A stretch of DNA of 64,000 nt from Acidobacteriota bacterium (GTDB lineage: Bacteria; Acidobacteriota; Thermoanaerobaculia; Gp7-AA8). The notes beneath the pieces are model-generated. The model made no database searches and was not told the DNA's origin. It was given only the letters and a program-made list of their open reading frames with translations. Positions 52,959 to 61,038 of this stretch are shown piece after piece (positions within the stretch are counted from its first letter, which is position 1; the number at the start of each line of letters is the position of its first letter). A program made the position numbers and the translations under genes. The DNA is taken from the NCBI GenBank assembly GCA_019244185.1, contig JAFATB010000025.1:352798-416797 (forward strand), read 5' to 3'.

Positions 52959-53855
52959 ATGCTGTTCCGCGACGCGGCGTCCGCTTTCGTTCGACACTGC
53001 GCATCGATCCGCAAGCTCTCGCCGCACACCGTGCGCGCGTACGAGCTCGACCTGGCCCGCTTCTCCCAATTCCTCGGCCGCCGCGCCACCGTCGCGGCCT
53101 GCGACCGCAACGTGCTCCACGACTACGTCCGCCATCTCTTCGACGTGCGCGCGCTCAAGGAGTCGTCCGTCAAGCGCCACCTCGCCACGCTCCGCTCGCT
53201 CTTTCACTGGCTCGAGGAAGACGCCGCGATCGACGACCCGTTCCGCGGCACGCGCATCCGCATCCGCATGCCGAAACGCCTCCCGCGCGTCATCGCCCGC
53301 GCCGATCTGCGGCGCCTGCTGCGCCACGAATCACCGCGTACGGCCTTCAGCGATCTCACCGCGTACGTCGCCACCGAGCTCCTCTTCGCCACCGGCATGC
53401 GCGTCAGCGAGCTCGCGTCGCTGCAGGACCGTGCCGTCGATCTCGACGACGGCACGATCACCATCGTCGGCAAGGGCAACCGCCAGCGGCGCGTGTTCAT
53501 CCCCGACGACATCAAGTCGCTGCTGCGCGACTACCGCACCGCGCGCGACCGCTGCGCGGCGGCCGAGACGTTTCTCGTCAACTCGCGCGGCGCCGCGGCC
53601 TCGCCGCAGATGATCCGCCGCCTCGTGCGCATCCACGGCGAACGCGCCGACGTGCGCGACCGCATCACGCCGCACATGTTCCGCCACTCCGTCGCCACCT
53701 ACCTCCTCGAGGAAGGCGTCGACATCCGCTACGTCCAGCGCCTCCTCGGCCACCGCAGCATCTCCACGACCGAGATCTACACGCAGGTCGCCGACTCCGC
53801 GCTGAAGGTGCGCATCACCGAGAAGCACCCGCGCCGCACGATCGTCGCGGTCTGA
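52959..53855 (+). CDS. tyrosine recombinase, XerC/XerD type
   Basis: 298 residues, the standard Xer length. SAM-like N-terminal DNA-binding domain 1-90; catalytic domain with the full set Arg 148 (TGMRVSEL), Lys 172 (GKGNRQR), His 239 and Arg 242 (HMFRHSVA), His 265 (LLGHRSISTT) and Tyr 274. It should resolve chromosome dimers at dif, though only one Xer is visible and XerC versus XerD cannot be decided. No dif site or mobile-element genes lie beside it. It is divergent from parE, so two chromosome-segregation functions are neighbours. Confidence 0.9.
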   Translation: MLFRDAASAFVRHCASIRKLSPHTVRAYELDLARFSQFLGRRATVAACDRNVLHDYVRHLFDVRALKESSVKRHLATLRSLFHWLEEDAAIDDPFRGTRIRIRMPKRLPRVIARADLRRLLRHESPRTAFSDLTAYVATELLFATGMRVSELASLQDRAVDLDDGTITIVGKGNRQRRVFIPDDIKSLLRDYRTARDRCAAAETFLVNSRGAAASPQMIRRLVRIHGERADVRDRITPHMFRHSVATYLLEEGVDIRYVQRLLGHRSISTTEIYTQVADSALKVRITEKHPRRTIVAV

Positions 53856-53868
53856 TCGCCCACGAACT

Positions 53869-53874
53869 TACAAT
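53869..53874 (+). promoter_or_regulatory. putative leaderless -10 element for the amidase gene
   Basis: TACAAT lies 6 nt before ATG 53881. No Shine-Dalgarno is seen. Confidence 0.45.
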
Positions 53875-53880
53875 CGGCGC

Positions 53881-55572
53881 ATGAAGCGGATGCTGCCGGT
53901 CGTCCTCTGCCTCGCCGCACTCCCCTCGCTCGCCGCCGCGAAACCATCAGCGAAACCGTTCACCGTCGTCGAGGCGTCGATCCCCGAGATGCAGGAAGCG
54001 CTGCGCACGGGCCGCACGACGTCGCACGAGCTCGTGCTGCAGTACCTCACCCGCATCGCCACGTACGAGGACAAGCTGCACGCGGCGATCACCGTCAATC
54101 CGCATGCGCTCGAGGAAGCGGACGCGCTCGACCGCGAGCGCAAAGCCGGCCACGTCCGCGGTCCGCTGCACGGCATCCCGATCGCGCTCAAGGACAACAT
54201 CCACACGACGAACCTGCCGACGACCGGCGGCGCGCTCGCGTTTGAAGGCATGATCCCGCCGTACGAGGCCACGCTGACGAAACACCTCCGCGACGCCGGC
54301 GCGATCATCCTCGCGAAGACGCAGCTCACCGAGCTCGCGAACTGGGTGGCCGGCAATCCGTCCATGCCGAACAACTACAACGCGCTGAACGGCTTCGGCT
54401 TCAATCCGTACGATCCGCGCCGCGATCCGCGCGAAGCGACCGCCGACGGCCGCCCCGCGCTCAACACCGGCGGCTCGAGCTCCGGCGCCGGCACCGCCGC
54501 GAATTTCTGGGCCGCGAACGTCGGCACCGAGACCTCCGGCTCGATCCTCAGCCCGTCCAACGCGAACATGCTCGCCGCCGTGAAACCGACCGTCGGCCGC
54601 ATCTCGCGCTACGGCGTCATCCCCATCACCGCCGATCAGGACACCCCCGGCCCCATGGCGAAGTCGGTCACCGACGCCGCGATCCTCCTCGGCATCCTCG
54701 AAGGCGATCCCGATCCGAACGATCCCGCCACCACGCGCTGCACCCCGCCGCCCAACCACGACTACACGCCGTTCCTCAAACGCGACGGCCTCCGCGGCGC
54801 ACGCATCGGCATCCCCCGCGCCTTCTACTACGAGAAGCTCACACTCCCCGGCGAAGAGAAGCCGCGCGGCGGCCTCAATGCCGACCAGGCAAAAGTGATG
54901 TCTGACGCGATCGCCATCCTCAAAGAACAAGGCGCGATCGTCGTCGATCCCGCCGACATCCCATCCATCACCGACAAGGATCCGAAGAACAACTATCTGC
55001 TCTGGGGCGTCTGCTCATCGATGGAAGAGGTGAAGGAGCGCAAGTGCTCCATCGATCTCGCCTACGGCATTGAGCGCGACTTCAATCACTGGCTCGCCTC
55101 CCTCGGCGACAAGGCACCGGTCAAGACGTTGACCGCTTTGCGCGAGTGGAACACCGCCCACCAGAAGCTCGGCGCGATCAAGTACGGTCAATCGCTTCTC
55201 GATATCTCCGACGCCATGGACCTCGAGCTCTTCCGCACCCGCTACGAGTCCGACCGCGCCAACGATCTCCGCCTCGCCGCGACGCACGGCCTCGACGAGG
55301 TCATGAACGCCCAACACCTCGACGCCGTCCTCTTTCCCGGCTCGTTCGGCGCATCCATCGCCGCCCGCCCCGGCTACCCCACCGTGATCGTCCCCTTCGC
55401 CACCGTCCCCAACACCCCCACCCCCGCCTTCCCCGAATCGTTCCACGCCAATCCCGTCCCCTTCGGCATCAGCTTCACCGCCCTCGCCTGCAGCGAGCCC
55501 ACGCTCCTCCGCCTCGCCTACGCCTTCGAACAGTCCACGCATCGGCGTGTCGCTCCTGCAGGGGTCCCGTAG
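53881..55572 (+). CDS. exported amidase-signature family hydrolase
   Basis: 563 residues with a signal peptide (~1-20). Amidase signature features: catalytic Lys 104 (GIPIALKDNIHT), the Gly/Ser region TGGSSSGAGTA (~196-205) and nucleophile Ser ~221 in GTETSGSILSPS. It should hydrolyse amide bonds in the periplasm; it resembles exported amidases rather than GatA, and the substrate is unknown. The last codons lie in the start of a palindromic repeat (GTAGGGATAC), which supplies the TAG. Confidence 0.9.
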   Translation: MKRMLPVVLCLAALPSLAAAKPSAKPFTVVEASIPEMQEALRTGRTTSHELVLQYLTRIATYEDKLHAAITVNPHALEEADALDRERKAGHVRGPLHGIPIALKDNIHTTNLPTTGGALAFEGMIPPYEATLTKHLRDAGAIILAKTQLTELANWVAGNPSMPNNYNALNGFGFNPYDPRRDPREATADGRPALNTGGSSSGAGTAANFWAANVGTETSGSILSPSNANMLAAVKPTVGRISRYGVIPITADQDTPGPMAKSVTDAAILLGILEGDPDPNDPATTRCTPPPNHDYTPFLKRDGLRGARIGIPRAFYYEKLTLPGEEKPRGGLNADQAKVMSDAIAILKEQGAIVVDPADIPSITDKDPKNNYLLWGVCSSMEEVKERKCSIDLAYGIERDFNHWLASLGDKAPVKTLTALREWNTAHQKLGAIKYGQSLLDISDAMDLELFRTRYESDRANDLRLAATHGLDEVMNAQHLDAVLFPGSFGASIAARPGYPTVIVPFATVPNTPTPAFPESFHANPVPFGISFTALACSEPTLLRLAYAFEQSTHRRVAPAGVP

Positions 55573-55751
55573 GGATACGACGAGGAGCGCCTCCGGCGGG
55601 CCGGCGCGGCCGGCGGCGCTGAGGGCCTAGCCTAGACGCACGTGCGGTCGCGCTGATCGTGTTGACGGCAGCCGCACGTGCGTACTGGCTAGGCCCTCAG
55701 CGCCGCCGGCCGCGCCGGCCCGCCGGAGGCGCTCCCGGTCGGTATCCCTAC
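55569..55751. repeat. palindromic repeat (element C), perfect 49-bp arms
   Basis: Arms 55584-55632 and 55687-55735 are exact inverted copies, and flanking GTAGGGATAC (55569-55578) pairs with GTATCCCTAC (55742-55751). The ~54-bp centre contains CGCACGTGCG twice. It lies between the convergent amidase and fdhD genes, whose TAG stops both fall inside the outer 10-bp arms. Confidence 0.92.
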
Positions 55752-56557
55752 GAAACCCTGCCGGAGTACACGTTGAAGCGGCCGTCGCGGACGAAGGCGA
55801 GGAGGGTTACGTTCATTTGTTGCGCTAGGTCGATGGCGAGGGAGGATGGGGCGCCGACGAAGGCGATGGTGGAGATTTGGGCGACGACCGCTTTTTGCAC
55901 CAGCTCGAAGCTGGCGCGGCTGCTCGAGATCAGGATCGTGTTCGGCGGGGGTAAGTGCTGTTCGCGGATGTAGGCGCCGATGAGTTTGTCGACGGCGTTG
56001 TGGCGTCCGATGTCCTCGCGGACGCGCAGGAGCTCGCCGCGGTGATCGACGAGGCCGGCGCCGTGCACGCCGCCGGTGGCGGGGAATGCGAGTTGGGCTT
56101 CGCGGAGGATGCGCGGCAGCACGCGGATGATGGAGGTGGGGGCGGGAGGTCGGTCGGGGAGCGGCGCGTGGGCGACGCGGATCGCATCGATGGAGGTCTT
56201 CCCGCAGACGCCGCAGCTCGACGTCGTGTAGAAGTGGCGTTCGAGTTTCGACGTATCGATGCGCGTGGAGGGGGTGAGCGCGACGCGCACGCGGTTCGGT
56301 GAGCCCCAGTGGCGGATGCTCTCGATCGCGTCGCCGGAGGCGATCAGGCCTTCCGTGAAGAGAAAGCCGGCGGCGAGATCGTAGTCGTCGCCGCGCGTGC
56401 GCATCGTCACCGAGATCGTCTTCTCGCGGAGCTCGCCGTCGAGCGTCCACGCGGCGGAGATCTCCAGCGGCTCCTCGATCACGACCACGTCCTCGGAGGC
56501 GTCGCGCGTCTCCGCGATGCGCGTCACCGGAACCGCGACCATCCGTTCTTCAGCCAT
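55748..56557 (-). CDS. fdhD: formate dehydrogenase accessory sulfurtransferase
   Basis: 269 residues. The sulfur-carrier loop SSCGVCGK (Cys 115 and 118) and VREDIGRHNAVDK are FdhD hallmarks. FdhD moves sulfur from a cysteine desulfurase to the molybdenum cofactor of formate dehydrogenases. No formate dehydrogenase lies in the window, so its client is elsewhere. ATG 56557 is preferred; an upstream TTG at 56575 is the other option. Confidence 0.93.
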   Translation of the reverse strand: MAEERMVAVPVTRIAETRDASEDVVVIEEPLEISAAWTLDGELREKTISVTMRTRGDDYDLAAGFLFTEGLIASGDAIESIRHWGSPNRVRVALTPSTRIDTSKLERHFYTTSSCGVCGKTSIDAIRVAHAPLPDRPPAPTSIIRVLPRILREAQLAFPATGGVHGAGLVDHRGELLRVREDIGRHNAVDKLIGAYIREQHLPPPNTILISSSRASFELVQKAVVAQISTIAFVGAPSSLAIDLAQQMNVTLLAFVRDGRFNVYSGRVS

Positions 56558-56566
56558 GCCGGACGG

Positions 56567-56572
56567 ATGGTA
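56567..56572 (-). promoter_or_regulatory. putative leaderless -10 element for fdhD
   Basis: TACCAT on the reverse strand, 9 nt before ATG 56557. Confidence 0.4.
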
Positions 56573-56665
56573 CAACGCAACGCCATATTAATAGTTATTT
56601 GGCATAACTTCCGCTCTTTCGGACGGTGCTGCACCACTGCACGACAATCGAAGGAGACCCGTTCC

Positions 56666-57967
56666 ATGAAACGCCTCGCACTTGCGCTCGCGCTGCTGTT
56701 TTCGGCCACGGCCGCGCGCGCCAACGACTACCGCATCACCATGTGGCTGCGCATCTACTGGGACAACCCGAACAGCGTGTCCGACTTCAACACCAACAAC
56801 CAGGGCGTCGCCCATGAAGTGAACCCGATGTGGGTCTACTTCACCACGCACACCGGCGCGAACGGCCAGGTCGTGGATCTCACCGACGTCCACGAGTCGC
56901 AGGACGTGCCCACGCTCTCCGGCGCGGCGCTCGTCCCCACCGTCAAGAACCACAACGACCAGACCAACCCCTACACCGACTCGCAGTACCTCGGCTTCAT
57001 CTTCCGCAGCGAAGCCGACATGAACGATCACGCCGACAAGATCGCCGCGATGGTCAACAACAACGGCTGGGCCGGCATCGACCTCGACTACGAGGGCGGC
57101 CTCACCGGCGTCTCCGACACCGACATCCCGAAGTGGCGCGACAACTTCACCTCGCTCGTGCGCCGCATCAAGTCGCGGCTGCCGAACAAGATCGTCTCCG
57201 TCTGCGTCTACCGCCGCCGCAGCCTCGCCGGCGACACCGACGCGCGCAACGCGCTGCTCTACGACTACAAGGCCCTCACCGCCTCCGGCGCGGCCGACTA
57301 CATCAAGATCATGATGTACAACGACCTCGACATCGGCGAGCTCGTGAACGACAGCGCCATGGAGACCGCGCTCACCTTCGCCGACGGCCAGGTCGTCGAT
57401 CACAAGAAGATCATGGTCGCGCTACCGTGGTACGCCGGTAACACCGACACCGAGGATGAGGGATCGTCCGAACCGAACGCCACGGGCCTCGGGCGCAGCA
57501 CCAGCGACGAGCAGACCTTCACCTCGCCATACAACGGCGTGCAGATCGACGCGCAGGCGCTGCAGCACAAGATCCTCGTCGTCCTCCGCAAGCATGACGT
57601 CGGCGGCTTCTCGTTCTACGAGCCGGGCGAAGAGCTCGTCGGAGTCTGGGATGTCATCCGCGGCCGCCTCGGCAAGGAAGGCGGCGTGGCCGTCGCCGGC
57701 ACGAGCACCGGCAGCGGCGGCTGCGCGGGCAACGGCATCGTCTCGACGTGGACGCCGCCGACGAGCGCGACGTCCGTGCAGTACAACTGGTTCGAGACGC
57801 AGTACACCGCCACGACCGGTACGGCCATCCTGCCGAACTGGGTCGCCAGCGGCTCGACCGCCTCGCCGTCGCTGCCGCGCGCGTTCAACACCCTACGCGT
57901 CAGCGGCCTCTCCGGCTCGAAGGTCTTCGAACTCGAAGCCGATCCGGTGCGCAACGGCTGTCCGTAA
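56666..57967 (+). CDS. secreted glycoside hydrolase family 18-like protein
   Basis: 433 residues with a signal peptide (~1-19). The TIM-barrel motif GIDLDYEGG gives Asp 139, Asp 141 and Glu 143, the D-x-D-x-E catalytic end of GH18 enzymes such as chitinases and spore-wall glucosaminidases; the usual first Asp of the motif is Ala (WAGIDLDYE). KIMMYND and KIMVALPWYAG are further barrel strands. After ~365 a small C-terminal beta domain follows. AAGGAG ten nt upstream of ATG 56666 is a good ribosome site. The substrate is unproven. Confidence 0.82.
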   Translation: MKRLALALALLFSATAARANDYRITMWLRIYWDNPNSVSDFNTNNQGVAHEVNPMWVYFTTHTGANGQVVDLTDVHESQDVPTLSGAALVPTVKNHNDQTNPYTDSQYLGFIFRSEADMNDHADKIAAMVNNNGWAGIDLDYEGGLTGVSDTDIPKWRDNFTSLVRRIKSRLPNKIVSVCVYRRRSLAGDTDARNALLYDYKALTASGAADYIKIMMYNDLDIGELVNDSAMETALTFADGQVVDHKKIMVALPWYAGNTDTEDEGSSEPNATGLGRSTSDEQTFTSPYNGVQIDAQALQHKILVVLRKHDVGGFSFYEPGEELVGVWDVIRGRLGKEGGVAVAGTSTGSGGCAGNGIVSTWTPPTSATSVQYNWFETQYTATTGTAILPNWVASGSTASPSLPRAFNTLRVSGLSGSKVFELEADPVRNGCP

Positions 57968-58014
57968 TCGCGAATCACGGGAACGGCGCCGCCGCGCAGG
58001 CGAGCGGCGCCGTT

Positions 58015-58020
58015 TACAAT
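58015..58020 (+). promoter_or_regulatory. putative leaderless -10 element for the 104-residue gene
   Basis: TACAAT lies 6 nt before ATG 58027. Confidence 0.45.
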
Positions 58021-58026
58021 CGCGCC

Positions 58027-58341
58027 ATGGCGATGGCATTGCGCGAGCTGCTCGAACAGGTGACCGACGAACCGTCCTTCAACCGCTTCCTCACCGCGCT
58101 GCGCGAGGACTGCGAGAGCGAGGAACGGTGCGGCGGGCGCTACTGGGACTGCGTCCAGCAGGATCATTGGGAGACGAAGGTCACGTCGGCGTTCCTTCGC
58201 TCGATGGAAGACTGGGCCACGCGCGGCGACTTCGCGGAAGGCGAACATCACGGCGAGCCGCTCCTGCGCCGCTTCGCGACGATGCTGTACGTCGGCCGCA
58301 GCCTCCTCCCGCACGAGCGGCCGTACGACCAGTCGCGGTAA
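58027..58341 (+). CDS. small acidic hypothetical protein (104 aa)
   Basis: Product MAMALRELLEQVTDEPSFNR and on, with Trp/Tyr/Cys-rich centre GGRYWDCVQQDHWETKVTSAF and a helical C-terminus. Soluble, no signal peptide. The pattern (xxLLEQVTDExSFxRFLxALxxD ... W.....FL..M..WA) looks like a conserved small cytosolic family found in many bacteria, but I cannot name a function. It has its own putative promoter and precedes the lipase-maturation gene by 49 bp. Confidence 0.7.
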   Translation: MAMALRELLEQVTDEPSFNRFLTALREDCESEERCGGRYWDCVQQDHWETKVTSAFLRSMEDWATRGDFAEGEHHGEPLLRRFATMLYVGRSLLPHERPYDQSR

Positions 58342-58390
58342 GCGTCGCGCGGGCGTGCTTCACGCAAGACATGCGTGAGGCGGGCGCCGC

Positions 58391-59851
58391 ATGGACGACA
58401 CGCATGCATTGATGTTCTCGGAGTTCACGAATCAGCCGCCGCCGCTGGCGCAGCGCTGGTTCGCGGCGCCCGCGCCGTATCTCCGCGCGCGCTGGCTCTG
58501 GCTTCGCGCCCTCGGCCTCGTCTTCTTCTCCGCGTTCTACGCCCTCTGGTTTCAGATCCACGGCCTCATCGGTCCGAACGGCATCCTCCCCGCGGGCGAG
58601 TACCTCGTCTACGCGAAGCAGGCCGTCGGCGCGAAAGCGTACTGGCTCGTGCCGTCGCTGCTGTGGTTCAGCGCCAGCCGCGGGATGCTCACCGCGATCG
58701 TCGTCGCCGGACTCGCGGCCTCGCTCGCGCTCGTTTTCGATCTCTGGCCGCGGCTCGCAATCGCCGTTGCCGGCATCTGCTTTCTCTCGTTCGTCGCAGC
58801 GGCGCAGGACTTCTCCGCCTATCAGTCGGACGGGATGCTGCTCGAGGCCGCGGCGTTCTCGCTCTTCCTCGCGCCTCGCGGCCTGCGTCCTGGGCTCGGC
58901 GCGCACGATCCGCCGACGCGCGCGGCCGTCTTTCTCCTGCAATGGGAGTGGTTCCGCATCTACTTCGAGTCGGGACTCGTGAAGATCCTCAGCGGCGAGG
59001 AGCAGTGGCGCAACCTCACCGCGATGGACAAGTACTACGAGAACGGGCCGCTGCCGACGTGGCTCGGCTGGTACGTGCAGCAGTGGCCGCACGCGTTTCA
59101 CGCCGCGTCCGCCGCCGCGACGCTGCTCATCGAGCTCTTCGTCGTCTGGCTGCTGTTCGTCCCCTCCCGGCGCGCGCGACTCGTGGCCTTCGCGATCACG
59201 ACGCCGCTGCAGCTCGGCATCATCCTCACCGCGAACTACGCCTTCCTCAACTACCTCGTCCTCGCGCTCGGCATCCTGCTCCTCGAAGACCGCGTCGCTC
59301 CGACGGAACCCGCGACGCCGCGCGTGCGGCACGTGCAGGTCGTCGCATTGCCGCTCGGCGTCGCGCTGTCGATCCTCATGTTCCTCAGCCCCGGCTCCGC
59401 GCCCGCGCGGCTCGTCGAACCATCGCGCGTCATCAACAACTACGGCCTCTTCGCCGTGATGACCCGCGCGCGCTACGAGGTCGAGTTTCAAGGCACGCGC
59501 GATGGCAAGACGTGGATCGCGTATCCCTTCCGCGACAAGCCGCAGGACCCGCGGCGCGCGCCGGGCCTCTTCGCGCCGTATCAGCCGCGCTTCGACTGGA
59601 ACCTCTGGTTCGCGTCGCTCGGCTCGTTCTCCGAGAATCCGTGGGTCGTCGCCGTCGAACAGCGGCTGCTCGCGAATGACGCCGACGTCCTCACGCTCTT
59701 CGCCGGCAATCCGTTCGCGTCCGCGCCGCCGCGTTCCGTGCGCGCGGTGGTCTGGCAATACTGGTTCACGACTCCGGCCGAACGCGCGCGCACCGGCGCG
59801 TGGTGGAACCGCCGGCTCCTCGGCGATTACGCGCCTTCGGTCTCGCGCTGA
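58391..59851 (+). CDS. lipase maturation factor family membrane protein
   Basis: 486 residues with about eight to ten membrane helices between ~35 and 325, and a soluble C-terminal domain (~340-486). The segments LFLQWE-type LLQWEWFRIYFESGLVKI, NYAFLNYLVLALGILLL, INNYGLFAVMTRARYEVEF and QPRFDWNLWFASLG are characteristic of the LMF family, whose animal member helps lipases fold. The bacterial role is not established; it may assist secreted enzymes. No lipase gene is adjacent. Confidence 0.85.
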   Translation: MDDTHALMFSEFTNQPPPLAQRWFAAPAPYLRARWLWLRALGLVFFSAFYALWFQIHGLIGPNGILPAGEYLVYAKQAVGAKAYWLVPSLLWFSASRGMLTAIVVAGLAASLALVFDLWPRLAIAVAGICFLSFVAAAQDFSAYQSDGMLLEAAAFSLFLAPRGLRPGLGAHDPPTRAAVFLLQWEWFRIYFESGLVKILSGEEQWRNLTAMDKYYENGPLPTWLGWYVQQWPHAFHAASAAATLLIELFVVWLLFVPSRRARLVAFAITTPLQLGIILTANYAFLNYLVLALGILLLEDRVAPTEPATPRVRHVQVVALPLGVALSILMFLSPGSAPARLVEPSRVINNYGLFAVMTRARYEVEFQGTRDGKTWIAYPFRDKPQDPRRAPGLFAPYQPRFDWNLWFASLGSFSENPWVVAVEQRLLANDADVLTLFAGNPFASAPPRSVRAVVWQYWFTTPAERARTGAWWNRRLLGDYAPSVSR

Positions 59852-59859
59852 TCGCTCGC

Positions 59860-59865
59860 TATACT
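59860..59865 (+). promoter_or_regulatory. putative leaderless -10 element for the SnoaL-like gene
   Basis: TATACT lies 10 nt before ATG 59876. Confidence 0.35.
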
Positions 59866-59875
59866 GCCGCGCATC

Positions 59876-60361
59876 ATGCAGCGCCCTTTCGTCCTCGCAG
59901 TCGTGGCCCTCGCACTCGTCGCCCTCTCGCTCGCCTGCGCGTCGACGCCGGCCGCGACGCCCGCGGCACCATCGGCCGATCTCGATATCACGTCGACCGT
60001 CCTCGCCACGTACAACGTCATGTCCGGGCCGGCGGGACGCCGCGACTGGGATCGTTATCAGGATCTCTTCGCGCCGGGCGCGCACATCATCGCCGTGAAG
60101 CCGGACGGCCGCGACGTCGTGACGCCCGAGGAGTTCGTGACGAAGTGGAAACCGTACTACGAGCAGAATGCGCTGTTCGAGCATCCGGTCGCGACGCAGG
60201 TGCAGCGCGCGGGGAACGTCGCGCAGGTGCTGAGCACGTTCGAGTCGCGGCACGCGTCGACGGATGACGCGCCGTACGCGCGCGGCGTGCAGTCGTTCCA
60301 GCTCGTGCATCAGGGCGACCGCTGGCTGATCGTCTCGATCGTGCGCGAAGTCGCCCCGTGA
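59876..60361 (+). CDS. SnoaL/NTF2-like lipoprotein
   Basis: 161 residues. Leader with lipobox LSLAC (Cys 20), an Ala/Pro linker, then a cone-shaped NTF2 fold: YNVMSGPAGRRDWDRYQDLF, VVTPEEFVTKWKPYYEQN, VQSFQLVHQGDRWLIVSIVREV. Such domains bind small molecules or act as scaffolds; no catalytic residues can be assigned. Its stop overlaps the GTG of the following ABC ATPase by 4 nt, tying it to that transporter as a possible accessory lipoprotein. Confidence 0.78.
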   Translation: MQRPFVLAVVALALVALSLACASTPAATPAAPSADLDITSTVLATYNVMSGPAGRRDWDRYQDLFAPGAHIIAVKPDGRDVVTPEEFVTKWKPYYEQNALFEHPVATQVQRAGNVAQVLSTFESRHASTDDAPYARGVQSFQLVHQGDRWLIVSIVREVAP

Positions 60362-61038
60362 CCGACCCGCTCCTCTCCGCGCGCGGCGTCACCGCGGTGC
60401 GCGGCCGCCGCACGATCCTCGATCGCGTCGCGTTCCACGTCCTCCCGCACGAAATCCTCGGCGTCATCGGTCCGAACGGCGCGGGCAAGACCACGCTCTT
60501 CGAATGCATCGCCGGCCTGCAGCCGGTCAGCTTCGGCCTCATCGACGGCGCGGGGCCGCGGCAGCTCTTCTACGTTCCCGACGCGATCCGCCCGTGGCCC
60601 GATCAGACCGTGCGCTGGACGCTCGAGGTCACCGCGGATGTTTACGGCGTCAACGTCGACGACGCGCTCGTCGCGCAGCTCGACCTCGCGCGCCTGCAGA
60701 CGCAGTTCGTGCGCTCGCTGTCGAAAGGCGAAGTCAAGCGGCTGAATATCGCCCTCGGGCTGGTGACGCCGCAGCCGATGCTCTTTCTCGACGAGCCGTT
60801 CGACGGGCTCGATTTGCGGCAGACGCGCGCGGTGATGGAGCTGCTGCGCGCGACGGTCGATCGCGGTCGCACGCTCGTGCTCTCGATTCACCAGCTCGCC
60901 GACGCCGCGCGCATCTGCGACCGCCTGCTCCTGCTGCACGACGGACGCGCCGTCGCGGAGGGGACGCTCGCCGAGCTGCGCGACGTCGCGTGTCTGCCGG
61001 GCGCGGACATCGAGGAGGTCTTTCTTGCGCTCACGTGA
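60358..61038 (+). CDS. ABC transporter ATP-binding protein
   Basis: 226 residues, ABC-2/CcmA-like. Walker A GPNGAGKT (38-45), Walker B PMLFLDEPFDGLD and switch His in LSIHQLAD are normal. The signature reads LSKGEVKRLNIA in place of LSGGQ, a mild deviation that also occurs in functional ATPases. GTG 60358 overlaps the preceding lipoprotein stop; its end overlaps the permease by 14 nt. GAGGAGGT inside its last codons serves as the permease ribosome site. Confidence 0.88.
   Translation: MTDPLLSARGVTAVRGRRTILDRVAFHVLPHEILGVIGPNGAGKTTLFECIAGLQPVSFGLIDGAGPRQLFYVPDAIRPWPDQTVRWTLEVTADVYGVNVDDALVAQLDLARLQTQFVRSLSKGEVKRLNIALGLVTPQPMLFLDEPFDGLDLRQTRAVMELLRATVDRGRTLVLSIHQLADAARICDRLLLLHDGRAVAEGTLAELRDVACLPGADIEEVFLALT

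Noticed and set aside
52959..53855. Xer recombinase as an integrase of a mobile element
   Set aside because: Standard Xer length, no attachment repeats, no tRNA and no phage or conjugation genes nearby.
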